Assembly (NCBI RefSeq): GCF_001696715.1
Contig: NZ_MBFM01000004.1
Coordinates: 574,737-638,736, forward strand
Direction: 5' to 3'
Origin: Thauera phenolivorans
Lineage (GTDB): Bacteria; Pseudomonadota; Gammaproteobacteria; Burkholderiales; Rhodocyclaceae
DNA: 64,000 bases
The notes beneath the pieces are model-generated. The model did not search any database. It was not told the DNA's origin and saw nothing but the letters and a program-made list of their open reading frames with translations. The position numbers were made by a program, and so were the translations under genes. Positions 55,220 through 63,805 of the stretch are shown piece by piece. Every line of letters starts with the position of its first letter. Position 1 is the stretch's first letter.

Positions 55220-55620
55220 TGCTGCGCTATCTGCTGGATACCAACATCGTCATCTACGTGATCAAGCGCCGACCCTTGTCCGCGCTCGGCTTGTTCAACG
55301 AAAACGCGGGGCACATGGCGATCTCGTCGATCACCTTGGCCGAACTGCTGCATGGCGCGGAAAAGAGCAACGCGCCCGCGAAGTCGCTCGCCGCAGTGGA
55401 GGATTTCTGTAGCCGCCTGGAAGTCCTGCCCTATGGCCCAAAGGCGGCGATGCACTACGGCAGCATCCGGGCGAACCTGGAACGCCGCGGGCTCACGATC
55501 GGGGTGAACGACGTGCACATCGCCGCGCACGCTCGCAGCGAAGGGTTGACGCTGGTGTCGAACAACATTCGCGAGTTCGAGCGGGTAGAGGCGCTGCAGC
55601 TAGCGAATTGGGCGATCTGA
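55219..55620 (+). CDS. vapC: VapC toxin (PIN-domain ribonuclease)
   Basis: 133 aa PIN domain. YLLDTNIVIYVIKRRP holds the first catalytic Asp, SSITLAELLHGAEKS the Glu, and GVNDVHIAAHARSEGLTLVSNNIREFERV the remaining Asp/Asn acidic cluster. Intact, so probably an active endonuclease that targets tRNA or rRNA when freed. Flanked on both sides by REP clusters, which is consistent with insertion into a variable intergenic site. Confidence 0.92.
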   Translation: MLRYLLDTNIVIYVIKRRPLSALGLFNENAGHMAISSITLAELLHGAEKSNAPAKSLAAVEDFCSRLEVLPYGPKAAMHYGSIRANLERRGLTIGVNDVHIAAHARSEGLTLVSNNIREFERVEALQLANWAI

Positions 55621-55643
55621 CCACCGCCGTGCCCCAAGCCCCC

Positions 55644-55910
55644 GTAGGAGCCCTGCCCTCAGGGCGATAACGGCCGTTGTCGCGGGGTTGGACGCCGTGA
55701 TCGCGCTGAGGGCAGCGCTCCTACAGCCGGCGCCACCCCCGACGCAGCCCCCGTAGGAGCCCTGCCCCCAGGGCGACAGCGGCGGATGTCGCGGGTATGC
55801 CCGCCGTCATCGCGCAGTGCGCTGCGCTCCCGTAGGAGCACTGCCCCCAGGGCGATAGCAGCGGTTGTCGATGGCGCGGCCGCAGTCATCGCGCAGAGGG
55901 CTGCGCCCCT
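55644..55910. repeat. REP array between vapC and polA
   Basis: Plus elements start at 55,644, 55,753 and 55,832 (GTAGGAGCCCTGCC or GTAGGAGCACTGCC types); minus elements lie at 55,697-55,724, about 55,806-55,830 and 55,885-55,910. The last, degenerate element has GCGCCCCTCA where others have GCGCTCCTAC, and its end coincides with the polA stop codon. First two plus copies are 109 bp apart. It fills the whole 289-bp gap. Confidence 0.85.
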
Positions 55911-58681
55911 CAATGCGCCTCCTCCCAGTTCTCCCCCGCCCCCACTTCCACCAGCAGCGGCACCTTCAGCTCGGCGACGCCGCCCATCAGCTTCGGCAGT
56001 TCCGCGCGCACGGTCTCCAGCTCGGCTTGCGGCACCTCGAGCACGAGTTCGTCGTGCACCTGCAGGATCAGCTTCGACTTCAGCCCCGCGTCCTTCAGCC
56101 AGGCGCTCACCGCGATCATCGCCTTCTTGATCAGGTCGGCGGCGGTGCCCTGCATCGGGGCGTTGATCGCGGCGCGTTCGGCGCCCTGGCGGCGGCCGGC
56201 CTGCTGGGCGCGGATGTCGGGCAGGTGCAGGCGGCGGCCGAACACGGTCTCCACAAACCCCTGCTCGCGCGCCTCGGCGCGGGTGCGCTCCATGTAGTCG
56301 GCGACGCCGGGGTAGCGGGCGAAGTAGCGGTCGATCCAGCTCTGCGCGGCGGCGCGCTCGATGCCGAGGTTCTTCGCCAGGCCGTGCGCGCTCATGCCGT
56401 AGATGAGGCCGAAGTTGATCACCTTGGCGTAGCGGCGCTGCTCGCTGCTGACCTCGGCCGGCGGCACGCCGAAGACCTCGCCGGCGGTGGCGCGGTGGAC
56501 GTCCTCGCCGTGGGCGAAGGCCTCGAGCAGGCGGGCGTCGCCCGACAGGTGGGCCATGATGCGCAGCTCGATCTGGGAGTAGTCGGCGGAGACGATGAGG
56601 TGATCGCGCGGCGCGATGAAGGCGGCACGGATGCGGCGGCCTTCCTGGGTGCGTACCGGGATGTTCTGCAGGTTGGGATCGGAGCTGGCGAGGCGGCCGG
56701 TGACCGCGGTGGCCTGCGAGAAGCTGGTGTGCACCCGGCCGGTGCGCGGATTGACCATCCGCGGCAGCTTGTCGCTGTAGGTGCTCTTCAGCTTGGCCAG
56801 CCCGCGATGCTCGAGCAGCAGCTTCGGCAGCGGATAGTCCTCGGCGAGCTGGGTGAGCACGTCCTCGTCGGTGGAGGGCTGGCCGGTGGCGGTTTTCTTG
56901 ACCACCGGCAGGCCGAGCTTGCCGAACAGGATCTCGCCGAGCTGCTTGGGCGAGCCGAGGTTGAAGGGCTGGCCGGCGAGCTCGTGGGCCTCGCGCTCGA
57001 GCGCGTGCAGGCGGCGGCCGAGCTCCTCGGAGTGCTGGGCGAGCAGGAAGGCATCGATCAGCACGCCGTTGCGCTCCATCTCGAGCAGCACCGCCATCGC
57101 CGGCAGCTCGATCTCGCGGTAGAGCGCGGCCAGGCGCGGCTCGGCCTCGAGCTGCGGCCACAGCGTCTGGTGCAGGCGCAGGGTGATGTCGGCGTCCTCG
57201 GCGGCGTATTCGGTGGCGCGCTCCACCGCGACCTCGTCGAAGCCGATCTGCTTGGCGCCCTTGCCGCACACCTCGGTGTAGGGGATGGTCTTGAGGCCGA
57301 GATGGCGGCGGGCGAGCGAATCCATGTCGTGGGTGCGGTCGCTCTCGAGCACGTAGGACTGAAGCAGGGTGTCGTGGGCGATGCCGCGCAGGGCGAGGCC
57401 GTGGTTGGCGAGCACGTGGGCGTCGTACTTGAGGTTCTGACCGACCTTGGCGTGCGCGTCGGACTCCAGCCAGGGCTTGAGCTTCGCCAGCACCTCGTCG
57501 AGCGGCAGCTGCTCGGGCACAGGTGGCAAATGGGCGGCGCCGCGGTGGGCGAGCGGCAGGTAGGCGGCCTCGCCCGCCACGGTGGCGAAGCTCATCCCCA
57601 CCAGGCGCGCGGCCATCGGGTCAAGGCTGGTGGTCTCGGTGTCGAAGGCGGTGAGGTCGGCGGCGGAGATCTGCGCCAGCCAGGCATCGAAGGTGGGCCA
57701 GTCGAGGAGCGTGAGGTAGCCGCCGCGATGCGCACCGGGCTCGCCCGGCGGATCCTCCTCGGCCTGGCCGGCGGGCGCGGCGGCGAAGCGACGACTCTCG
57801 GTCGCCGCCTTCGAGGCCCAGACGCTCGCCGCCTCCCCGCCGTCGAGATCCTTCAGCCACGAACGGAACTCGAAGCGCTCGTACAGGGCGCGCAGCGCGG
57901 CCTTGTCGTCCTCGCGCGCGGGCAGGTCCTCGAGCTGCACCGGCAGCTCGAGGTCGGTCACCACGGTGACCAGCTTGCGCCCGAGCGGCAGGAAGTCGAG
58001 GTGCTTGCGCAGGTTCTCGCCGACCTTGCCGCCCACCTTGTCCGCGTTGGCGATCAGCGCGTCGAGGTCGCCGAACTGGGCGAGCCACTTCACCGCGGTC
58101 TTGGGGCCGCACTTCTCCACCCCGGGCACGTTGTCGACCGTGTCGCCCACCAGCGCGAGGTAATCGACGATGCGCTCGGGCGGCACGCCGAACTTGGCCT
58201 CGACGCCGGCGACGTCGAGCACCTCCTCGTTCATCGTATTCACCCACTTCACCCCGGGGCGAACGAGCTGGGTGAGGTCCTTGTCGCCGGTGGAGATCAC
58301 CACCTCCCAGCCGCGCTCGAGCGCCTGGCGCGTGAGGGTGCCGATGACGTCGTCCGCCTCCACCCCCTCGATCGACAGCAGCGGCCAGCCCTCGGCCTGC
58401 ACCGCCTCGTGCAGCGGCTCGATCTGGGCGCGCAGGTCGTCGGGCATCGGCGGCCGGTGCGACTTGTACTCCGGGTACCAGTCGTCGCGGAAGGTCTTGC
58501 CCTTGGCATCGAAGATGCAGGCGCGGAATTCTGCCTTGTAGTCGCTTTCGAGCCGACGTAGCATCGAAAGCACCCCCCTGATCGCCCCGGTCGGCTCGCC
58601 TTTCGCGTTGCGCAGGTCGGGCAGCGCGTGGAAGGCGCGATACAGATAGCTGGAACCATCGACGAGAAGCAGGGTGGGCAT
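55910..58681 (-). CDS. polA: DNA polymerase I PolA
   Basis: 923 aa. N-terminal 5'-3' exonuclease (LLLVDGSSYLYRAFHALPDL, TGDKDLTQLV, DNVPGVEKCGPKTA), a 3'-5' exonuclease domain with intact DxE (TAFDTETTSLDPM, so proofreading is likely active), and family A polymerase: DYSQIELRIMAHLSGD (motif A), RRYAKVINFGLIYGMS (motif B) and LQVHDELVLEVP (motif C). ATG at 58,681, start of the exonuclease domain, with AAGGA upstream. Repair and Okazaki fragment processing. Divergent from the LOG-family gene over 82 bp. Confidence 0.97.
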   Translation of the reverse strand: MPTLLLVDGSSYLYRAFHALPDLRNAKGEPTGAIRGVLSMLRRLESDYKAEFRACIFDAKGKTFRDDWYPEYKSHRPPMPDDLRAQIEPLHEAVQAEGWPLLSIEGVEADDVIGTLTRQALERGWEVVISTGDKDLTQLVRPGVKWVNTMNEEVLDVAGVEAKFGVPPERIVDYLALVGDTVDNVPGVEKCGPKTAVKWLAQFGDLDALIANADKVGGKVGENLRKHLDFLPLGRKLVTVVTDLELPVQLEDLPAREDDKAALRALYERFEFRSWLKDLDGGEAASVWASKAATESRRFAAAPAGQAEEDPPGEPGAHRGGYLTLLDWPTFDAWLAQISAADLTAFDTETTSLDPMAARLVGMSFATVAGEAAYLPLAHRGAAHLPPVPEQLPLDEVLAKLKPWLESDAHAKVGQNLKYDAHVLANHGLALRGIAHDTLLQSYVLESDRTHDMDSLARRHLGLKTIPYTEVCGKGAKQIGFDEVAVERATEYAAEDADITLRLHQTLWPQLEAEPRLAALYREIELPAMAVLLEMERNGVLIDAFLLAQHSEELGRRLHALEREAHELAGQPFNLGSPKQLGEILFGKLGLPVVKKTATGQPSTDEDVLTQLAEDYPLPKLLLEHRGLAKLKSTYSDKLPRMVNPRTGRVHTSFSQATAVTGRLASSDPNLQNIPVRTQEGRRIRAAFIAPRDHLIVSADYSQIELRIMAHLSGDARLLEAFAHGEDVHRATAGEVFGVPPAEVSSEQRRYAKVINFGLIYGMSAHGLAKNLGIERAAAQSWIDRYFARYPGVADYMERTRAEAREQGFVETVFGRRLHLPDIRAQQAGRRQGAERAAINAPMQGTAADLIKKAMIAVSAWLKDAGLKSKLILQVHDELVLEVPQAELETVRAELPKLMGGVAELKVPLLVEVGAGENWEEAH

Positions 58682-58763
58682 GCTGAACGATCCTTGCGCG
58701 GAAACCTGGGGAACGGCGCCCGACTCCAAGAACGGTGGGCGACACCCATAAAAAGAGAACGAC

Positions 58764-59489
58764 ATGACCGCGAAAGCGAAACTCCCCCGCGCCGTGCCGG
58801 GCACCGCGGCGCCGCGCCCGAACGGGCGGGAAGCCTGGCGAATCTTCGGAATTATGGCAGAGTTCGTCGAGGCCACCGAACGGCTCAGCCAGATCCGCCC
58901 GGCGGTGTCGATCTTCGGCAGTGCGCGCATCGCGCCCGACCACATGTACTACATCCTCACCGAGCAGATCGCGCGCAAGCTGTCGGACGCCGGCTTCGCG
59001 GTGGTCTCGGGCGGCGGCCCCGGCATCATGGAGGCGGCCAACAAGGGCGCCTTCTTCGGCAAGAGCCCCTCGGTGGGGCTCAACATCCAGCTGCCGATGG
59101 AACAGGGCGCCAACCCCTACCAGGACATCTCGCAGACCTTCCAGCACTTCTTCGCGCGCAAGTTCATGTTCGTGAAGTTCGCCTCGGCCTACGTGGTGAT
59201 GCCGGGCGGCTTCGGCACGCTCGACGAGCTGCTCGAGGCGATGACCCTGGTGCAGACCAAGAAGAGCCGCCGGATCCCGATCATCCTGGTGCATTCGCCG
59301 TTCTGGAAGGGCCTGGTCGACTGGATGCGCGACCGCCTCGCCGGCGAGGGCATGATCAACCCCGAGGACGTCGATCTGGTGCAGGTGATCGACTCGCCCG
59401 ACGAGGTCGTCGAGGCGATCTTCCGCCACTACGAGAAGCGCGGCTTCGAGCCGCTGCCGGCGGAGCACGAGCTGATGCTGAACCTGTAG
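58764..59489 (+). CDS. LOG-family Rossmann-fold protein (TIGR00730 / putative cytokinin-riboside-monophosphate phosphoribohydrolase)
   Basis: 241 aa. SIFGSARIAPDHMYY, VVSGGGPGIMEAANKGAF and the family signature VVMPGGFGTLDELLEAMTLVQ. LOG-type enzymes hydrolyse N6-substituted or plain nucleoside 5'-monophosphates; in bacteria the physiological substrate is usually unclear. The stop codon TAG (59,487-59,489) lies inside the GTAG head of a REP element. ATG 58,764 has a weak AAAGAGAA ribosome site. Confidence 0.88.
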   Translation: MTAKAKLPRAVPGTAAPRPNGREAWRIFGIMAEFVEATERLSQIRPAVSIFGSARIAPDHMYYILTEQIARKLSDAGFAVVSGGGPGIMEAANKGAFFGKSPSVGLNIQLPMEQGANPYQDISQTFQHFFARKFMFVKFASAYVVMPGGFGTLDELLEAMTLVQTKKSRRIPIILVHSPFWKGLVDWMRDRLAGEGMINPEDVDLVQVIDSPDEVVEAIFRHYEKRGFEPLPAEHELMLNL

Positions 59490-59566
59490 GAGCCCTGCCC
59501 CCAGGGCGATAACAACCGTCGTCACCCGCTCCACCGCCGCTATCGCGCACAGGGGTGCGCTCCTAC
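59486..59566. repeat. REP pair overlapping the LOG gene end
   Basis: Plus element GTAGGAGCCCTGCCCCCAGG starts at 59,486, so its GTAG supplies the stop codon of the upstream gene. The partner (TATCGCGCACAGGGGTGCGC then TCCTAC) is at 59,540-59,566 on the minus strand. Together they could form a transcript-end structure. Confidence 0.85.
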
Positions 59567-59640
59567 GGTGCCTGCGACGGGCGCGGGGCCTGCCGGGGGG
59601 CGGGGCTCTGCTAGAATCCGATCATATCGAGGAGATTCCC

Positions 59641-59964
59641 ATGCGCCGCACCCTGATCGCCCTGCTGCTGGCCGCCGCCGTGCCGGTGTTCGCCCAGCAG
59701 CCGCCCGGCCTCGAGCCGGTGCCCGAGCCGCCGCCGATGCCGGCGGAAGGCACCGACATCGACGAGCCCGAGGTCACCATCGTCAAGCGCGGCGAGGACA
59801 CCGTCACCGAGTACCGCGTGCGCGGCAAGCTCTACATGGTGAAGGTCACCCCGCCGCACGGCGTGCCGTATTACCTGATCGACAAGGTGGGCAACGGCGA
59901 GATGGTGCGCGATGACACCGCGCCCACCCTGGCGGTGCCGATGTGGGTGCTGACGTCCTGGTGA
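59641..59964 (+). CDS. DUF2782 secreted protein
   Basis: 107 aa. Signal peptide RRTLIALLLAAAVPVFA, a Pro/Glu-rich linker (LEPVPEPPPMP), then the DUF2782 core EVTIVKRGEDTVTEYRVRGKLYMVKVTP and YYLIDKVGNGEM. Small periplasmic protein conserved beside polA and thrB in betaproteobacteria; function unknown. AGGAG precedes the ATG. Overlaps the next gene (GTGA). Confidence 0.85.
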   Translation: MRRTLIALLLAAAVPVFAQQPPGLEPVPEPPPMPAEGTDIDEPEVTIVKRGEDTVTEYRVRGKLYMVKVTPPHGVPYYLIDKVGNGEMVRDDTAPTLAVPMWVLTSW

Positions 59965-60497
59965 GCCGACCCGCGCCGCTGCGCAGCTTCGCTCCGGTCT
60001 GGCGCCCCGACGCGCGCGTGCTGATCCTCGGCAGCATGCCGGGCGCGGCCTCGCTCGACGCCGCCGAGTATTACGCCCATCCGCGCAACGCCTTCTGGCC
60101 GATCATGGGCGCGCTGTTCGGCGCCGGCCCCGAGCTGCCCTACGCCGCCCGCCTGGCGCGCCTGCTCGACGCCGGCGTCGCGCTGTGGGACGTCATCGGC
60201 CGCTGCGAGCGCCCCGGCAGCCTCGACAGCCGCATCGTCGCCGACAGCGTCGAGCCCAACGCGCTCGCCCGCCTGCTCGCCGAGAGCCCGCGCATCGGCC
60301 ACGTCTTCTTCAACGGCAGCGCGGCCGAACAGGCCTTCCGCCGCCACGTCCGCCTGCCGGCGGATTTTCGTGCGATTCGGTTCGCGCGCCTGCCCTCGAC
60401 CAGTCCCGCCCACGCCGCGCGCGACCTCGCCGCCAAGCTCGACGCCTGGCAGGCGGTGCGCGCGACGCTCGGCCGGCCGCTCGCCCGCGCCGCCTGA
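59961..60497 (+). CDS. DNA-deoxyinosine glycosylase (Mug/UDG superfamily)
   Basis: 178 aa. LILGSMPGAASLDAAEYYAHPRNAFWPIM is the signature of the hypoxanthine-DNA (and G:U mismatch) glycosylase group; ALWDVIGRCERPGSLD and FFNGSAAEQAF follow, with LPSTSPAHAA as the C-terminal motif. It would remove deaminated bases from DNA. GTG at 59,961 overlaps the preceding stop; an ATG six codons earlier, inside the previous gene, is the alternative start. Confidence 0.87.
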   Translation: MSRPAPLRSFAPVWRPDARVLILGSMPGAASLDAAEYYAHPRNAFWPIMGALFGAGPELPYAARLARLLDAGVALWDVIGRCERPGSLDSRIVADSVEPNALARLLAESPRIGHVFFNGSAAEQAFRRHVRLPADFRAIRFARLPSTSPAHAARDLAAKLDAWQAVRATLGRPLARAA

Positions 60498-60528
60498 GCG
60501 GCGTGCCGCGGCCCTCCCCGGAGTCATC

Positions 60529-61479
60529 ATGTCCGTCTTCACCCCCGTTCCCCAACCGGTGCTCGCCGACTGGCTCAGGCGCTACGCGATCGGCCGCCTG
60601 GTGGAACTGAAGGGCATCTCTGCCGGCGTGCAGAACAGCAACTTCTTCGTCACCACCACGCTGGGCCGCTACGTGCTGACCCTGTTCGAGGACATGCCGC
60701 GCGCCGAGCTGCCCTACTACCTGCACCTGATGGCCCACCTCGCGCGCCACGGCCTGCCGGTGCCGGCGCCGATCGCCGACCGCGACAACGAATACCTCGG
60801 CACCCTGCAGGCGCGCCCGGCGGCGCTGGTGCGCCGGCTCGCCGGTGCCTCCGAGATGAACCCCGGCGCCGCGCACTGCACCCACGTCGGCGCGATGCTC
60901 GCCGGCCTGCACCTGGCCGGCCAGTCCTACGGCCGCCGCCAGGACAACCCGCGCGGCCCCGCCTGGCGCGCCGCCACCGGCGCCGCGGTGCGCGGCTTCC
61001 TGCCCGCGGACGAGCGCGCGATGCTCGACGACGAGCTCGCCTTCCAGGCCGCGGTCGCGCTCGAGGCCCTGCCCGCCGGCCCGATCCACGCCGACCTCTT
61101 CCGCGACAACGTGCTGTGGGACGAGGGCCGCATCGGCGGCGTCATCGACTTCTACTTCGCCGGCCACGACGCCTGGCTGTTCGACGTCGCGGTCACGGTC
61201 AACGACTGGTGCTCGCACGACGACGGCCGCCTCGACCCCGCGCGGGTGGCCGCCCTGCTCGCCGCCTACCACGCCGAGCGCCCCTTCACCGAGGCCGAAC
61301 GCGCCGCCTGGCCGGCGATGCTGCGCGCCGCCGCGCTGCGCTTCTGGCTCTCGCGCGCGGCCGACTTCCACCTGCCGCGCGCCGGCGAGATGGTGCTGGT
61401 GAAGAACCCCGACGAATACCGCGACATCCTGCGCCTGCGCCGCGGCGCGGTGCCGCCCCTGCCCGGCGCGCCCGCCTGA
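60529..61479 (+). CDS. thrB: Homoserine kinase, type II (APH-like ThrB)
   Basis: 316 aa. Aminoglycoside-phosphotransferase fold: GISAGVQNSNFFVTT, YVLTLFEDM (ATP lysine site replaced as in the family), GPIHADLFRDNVLWDEGRIGGVIDFYFAGHD (catalytic Asp and metal sites). Begins with the characteristic MSVFTPV. Phosphorylates homoserine for threonine synthesis. ATG at 60,529 preceded by CGGAG. It belongs to the betaproteobacterial polA-DUF2782-thrB neighbourhood. Confidence 0.93.
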   Translation: MSVFTPVPQPVLADWLRRYAIGRLVELKGISAGVQNSNFFVTTTLGRYVLTLFEDMPRAELPYYLHLMAHLARHGLPVPAPIADRDNEYLGTLQARPAALVRRLAGASEMNPGAAHCTHVGAMLAGLHLAGQSYGRRQDNPRGPAWRAATGAAVRGFLPADERAMLDDELAFQAAVALEALPAGPIHADLFRDNVLWDEGRIGGVIDFYFAGHDAWLFDVAVTVNDWCSHDDGRLDPARVAALLAAYHAERPFTEAERAAWPAMLRAAALRFWLSRAADFHLPRAGEMVLVKNPDEYRDILRLRRGAVPPLPGAPA

Positions 61480-61518
61480 GCCGGCGCGCTCCCCCCCGAA
61501 TCCGCCGAACGACACGCA

Positions 61519-62286
61519 ATGCAAGCAAACCGACTCCCGATGCAGCGCGGCTGGGCCTGGCTCAAGGAAGGCGCCCTGCTGTGGCGGCGCAACCCGGCGC
61601 TGCTCACCTTCCTCGCCTTCGGCTACCTGCTGATCCTGCTGGTGATCAGCCTCTTCCCGCTGATCGGCCAGCCGATCGCCTCGCTGCTGATGCCGGTGAT
61701 CTCGCTCGGCGTGCTCAACGGCTGCCGCGCGGTCGACACCGGCCGCAAGGTCGGCCCCGAGGTGCTGCTGTCGGGCTTCAAGTCCAACGTGCCGGCGCTG
61801 GTGACGATCGGCGGCATCTACCTGGTCGCCACCCTGCTGGTGCTGCTGCTCACCTCGCTCGCCGATGGCGGCGCCCTGCTCGCCATGATGAGCGGCCCGG
61901 TGAGCGAGGAGGCGGCCGCCGACCCGGCGCTCACCGTCGGCCTGCTCACCGCGCTCGCGCTGTCCACCCCGGTGCTGATGGCCTACTGGTTCGCGCCCGT
62001 GCTGGCCGGCTGGTGGGGCCTGTCGGCGCCCAAGGCGCTGTTCTTCAGCTACTACGCCTGCCTGCGCAACTGGCGGCCCTTCCTCGCCTACGCGGTGGGC
62101 CTGATGCTGTTCGGCGCCTTCCTGCCGGCGCTGGTGATCGGCGTCGCCGGCCTGGTGTCGCCGATGCTCGCCACCCTGCTCTCATTGCCGCTGCCGCTGA
62201 TCCTGATCCCGATCCTCTTCGCCAGCTTCTACGTCAATGCGCGCGAGATCTTCGGCCTGCCGGAAGGCGTCGCGGATGCGAAATGA
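61519..62286 (+). CDS. BPSS1780-family membrane protein
   Basis: 255 aa with about five to six transmembrane helices. N-terminal GWAWLKEGALLWRRNPALLTFLAFGYLL and a later YACLRNWRPFLAYAVGL, followed by FYVNAREIFG, match this conserved betaproteobacterial family of unknown function. ATG 61,519. The 3' end overlaps nadD by 11 nt. Confidence 0.82.
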   Translation: MQANRLPMQRGWAWLKEGALLWRRNPALLTFLAFGYLLILLVISLFPLIGQPIASLLMPVISLGVLNGCRAVDTGRKVGPEVLLSGFKSNVPALVTIGGIYLVATLLVLLLTSLADGGALLAMMSGPVSEEAAADPALTVGLLTALALSTPVLMAYWFAPVLAGWWGLSAPKALFFSYYACLRNWRPFLAYAVGLMLFGAFLPALVIGVAGLVSPMLATLLSLPLPLILIPILFASFYVNAREIFGLPEGVADAK

Positions 62287-62950
62287 GCCGGCGGCCGGAC
62301 CGCTCGGCATCCTCGGCGGCACCTTCGACCCGATCCACTTCGCCCACCTGCGCCTGGCCGAGGAGGCGCGCGAGGCGCTCGGGCTGGACTGCGTGCGGCT
62401 GATCCCCGCTGGCCAGCCGCCGCATCGCGGCGTGCCGCGCTCCACCGCCGAGGACCGCCTGGCGATGGCGCGGCTGGCGATCGCCGGCAACCCCGGCCTC
62501 GAACTCGACGACGGCGAGGTGCGCGCGGCGCAGAAGAGCTACACCGTGCTCACCCTCGAGCGCCTGCGCGCGCAGTTCGGCGCCGCGCGCCCGCTGGTGC
62601 TGATCCTCGGCGCCGACGCCTTCGAGGGCCTGCCCACCTGGCACCGCTGGCAGGCGCTGTTCGGCCTCGCCCACATCGCCATCGCCAACCGCCCCGGCTA
62701 CGCGCCGCACGGCCGGCGCTGGCCGCAGGTGCTGTCGCCCGAGCTCGACGCGGCCTGCCGCGACCGCCACACCAGCGACCCCGCCGCGCTGCGCGAGGCG
62801 CCCGCCGGCCGCGTCATCCCCTTCGACATGACCCCGCTGGCGATCTCCGCCTCGCTCATCCGCGATCTCATCGCCCACCGCGCCAGCCCGCGCTATCTGT
62901 TGCCCGACGCGGTGCTCGACTATATTGGGCAGCACCACCTCTACGGTTGA
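62276..62950 (+). CDS. nadD: Nicotinate-nucleotide adenylyltransferase NadD
   Basis: 224 aa. LGILGGTFDPIHFAHLRLAEEA with the nucleotidyltransferase GxFxPxHxxH-type motif, LIPAGQPPHR, LILGADAFEGLPTWHRW and SASLIRDLIAHR (ISxTxxR equivalent). Makes nicotinate adenine dinucleotide in NAD synthesis. ATG at 62,276 lies in the end of the previous gene, eight bases after GGAAGG. First of the conserved nadD-rsfS-rlmH-maf block. Confidence 0.94.
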   Translation: MRNEPAAGPLGILGGTFDPIHFAHLRLAEEAREALGLDCVRLIPAGQPPHRGVPRSTAEDRLAMARLAIAGNPGLELDDGEVRAAQKSYTVLTLERLRAQFGAARPLVLILGADAFEGLPTWHRWQALFGLAHIAIANRPGYAPHGRRWPQVLSPELDAACRDRHTSDPAALREAPAGRVIPFDMTPLAISASLIRDLIAHRASPRYLLPDAVLDYIGQHHLYG

Positions 62951-62954
62951 ACAC

Positions 62955-63323
62955 ATGGACACCAACACCCTGCAGCAGATCGTCGTTTCCGCGCTCGAAG
63001 ACATCAAGGCGCGCGACATCGAAGTCATCGACACCGCCCGCCTCACCCCGCTGTTCGACCGCGTCGTGGTCGCCAGCGCCGACTCCGGCCGCCAGACCCG
63101 CGCGCTGGCGCGCAACGTGCACGACAAGGTGCGCGAGGCCGGCGGCGACGTGATCGGCATCGAGGGCGAGGAAAGCGGCGAATGGGTGCTGGTCGACCTC
63201 GGCGGCATCGTGGTGCACATCATGCAGCCCGCGGTGCGCGAGTATTACCGGCTCGAGGACCTGTGGCGCAACCCGCCCGCCACCCGCCGCCCGGCATCCG
63301 GCCAAGACCGCTCCGCCGGCTGA
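62955..63323 (+). CDS. rsfS: Ribosomal silencing factor RsfS
   Basis: 122 aa. [72 protein letters not shown], all typical of RsfS/Iojap. It binds uL14 and blocks subunit joining under starvation. ATG 62,955, five bases after the nadD stop. Confidence 0.95.
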   Translation: MDTNTLQQIVVSALEDIKARDIEVIDTARLTPLFDRVVVASADSGRQTRALARNVHDKVREAGGDVIGIEGEESGEWVLVDLGGIVVHIMQPAVREYYRLEDLWRNPPATRRPASGQDRSAG

Positions 63324-63327
63324 CGCG

Positions 63328-63798
63328 ATGCGCCTGCTGGTCGTCGCCGTCGGCCACCGCATGCCGGCCTGGACCCAGGCCGGCTTCGACGAGTTCGCCC
63401 GCCGCATGCCGCGCGAGCTGCCGCTGCAGCTGGTGGAGGTGAAGGCCGAGCCGCGCACCGCGGGCAAGACGGTGGAGGCGATGATGGCGGCCGAGGCCGC
63501 GCGCATCGAGGCCGCCCTGCCGCCGCGCTGCCGGCGGGTGATCCTCGACGAGCGCGGCGCCGACCTCACGACGAAGGCGCTCGCCGCCCGCCTCGAGGCC
63601 TGGCAGGCCGAGGGCGACGACGTCGCCCTCATCGTCGGCGGCCCCGACGGCCTCGCCCCGGCGCTGAAGGCGAGCGCCGCCGAGTCGCTGCGCCTGTCCA
63701 GCCTCACCCTGCCGCACGCGATGGTGCGCCCGCTGCTCGCCGAGGCGCTCTACCGCGCGTGGACCGTGACCAAGAACCACCCCTACCACCGAGAGTAA
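63328..63798 (+). CDS. rlmH: 23S rRNA (pseudouridine1915-N3)-methyltransferase RlmH
   Basis: 156 aa SPOUT methyltransferase, normal length. [54 protein letters not shown] (SAM knot) and [32 protein letters not shown]. Follows rsfS by four bases. Confidence 0.96.
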   Translation: MRLLVVAVGHRMPAWTQAGFDEFARRMPRELPLQLVEVKAEPRTAGKTVEAMMAAEAARIEAALPPRCRRVILDERGADLTTKALAARLEAWQAEGDDVALIVGGPDGLAPALKASAAESLRLSSLTLPHAMVRPLLAEALYRAWTVTKNHPYHRE

Positions 63799-63805
63799 GT
63801 TTCCC

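Noticed and set aside
55865-58561. About 900-codon open frame antisense to polA
   Set aside because: Produced by third-position GC bias; no recognisable domain, and polA on the other strand is unambiguous.
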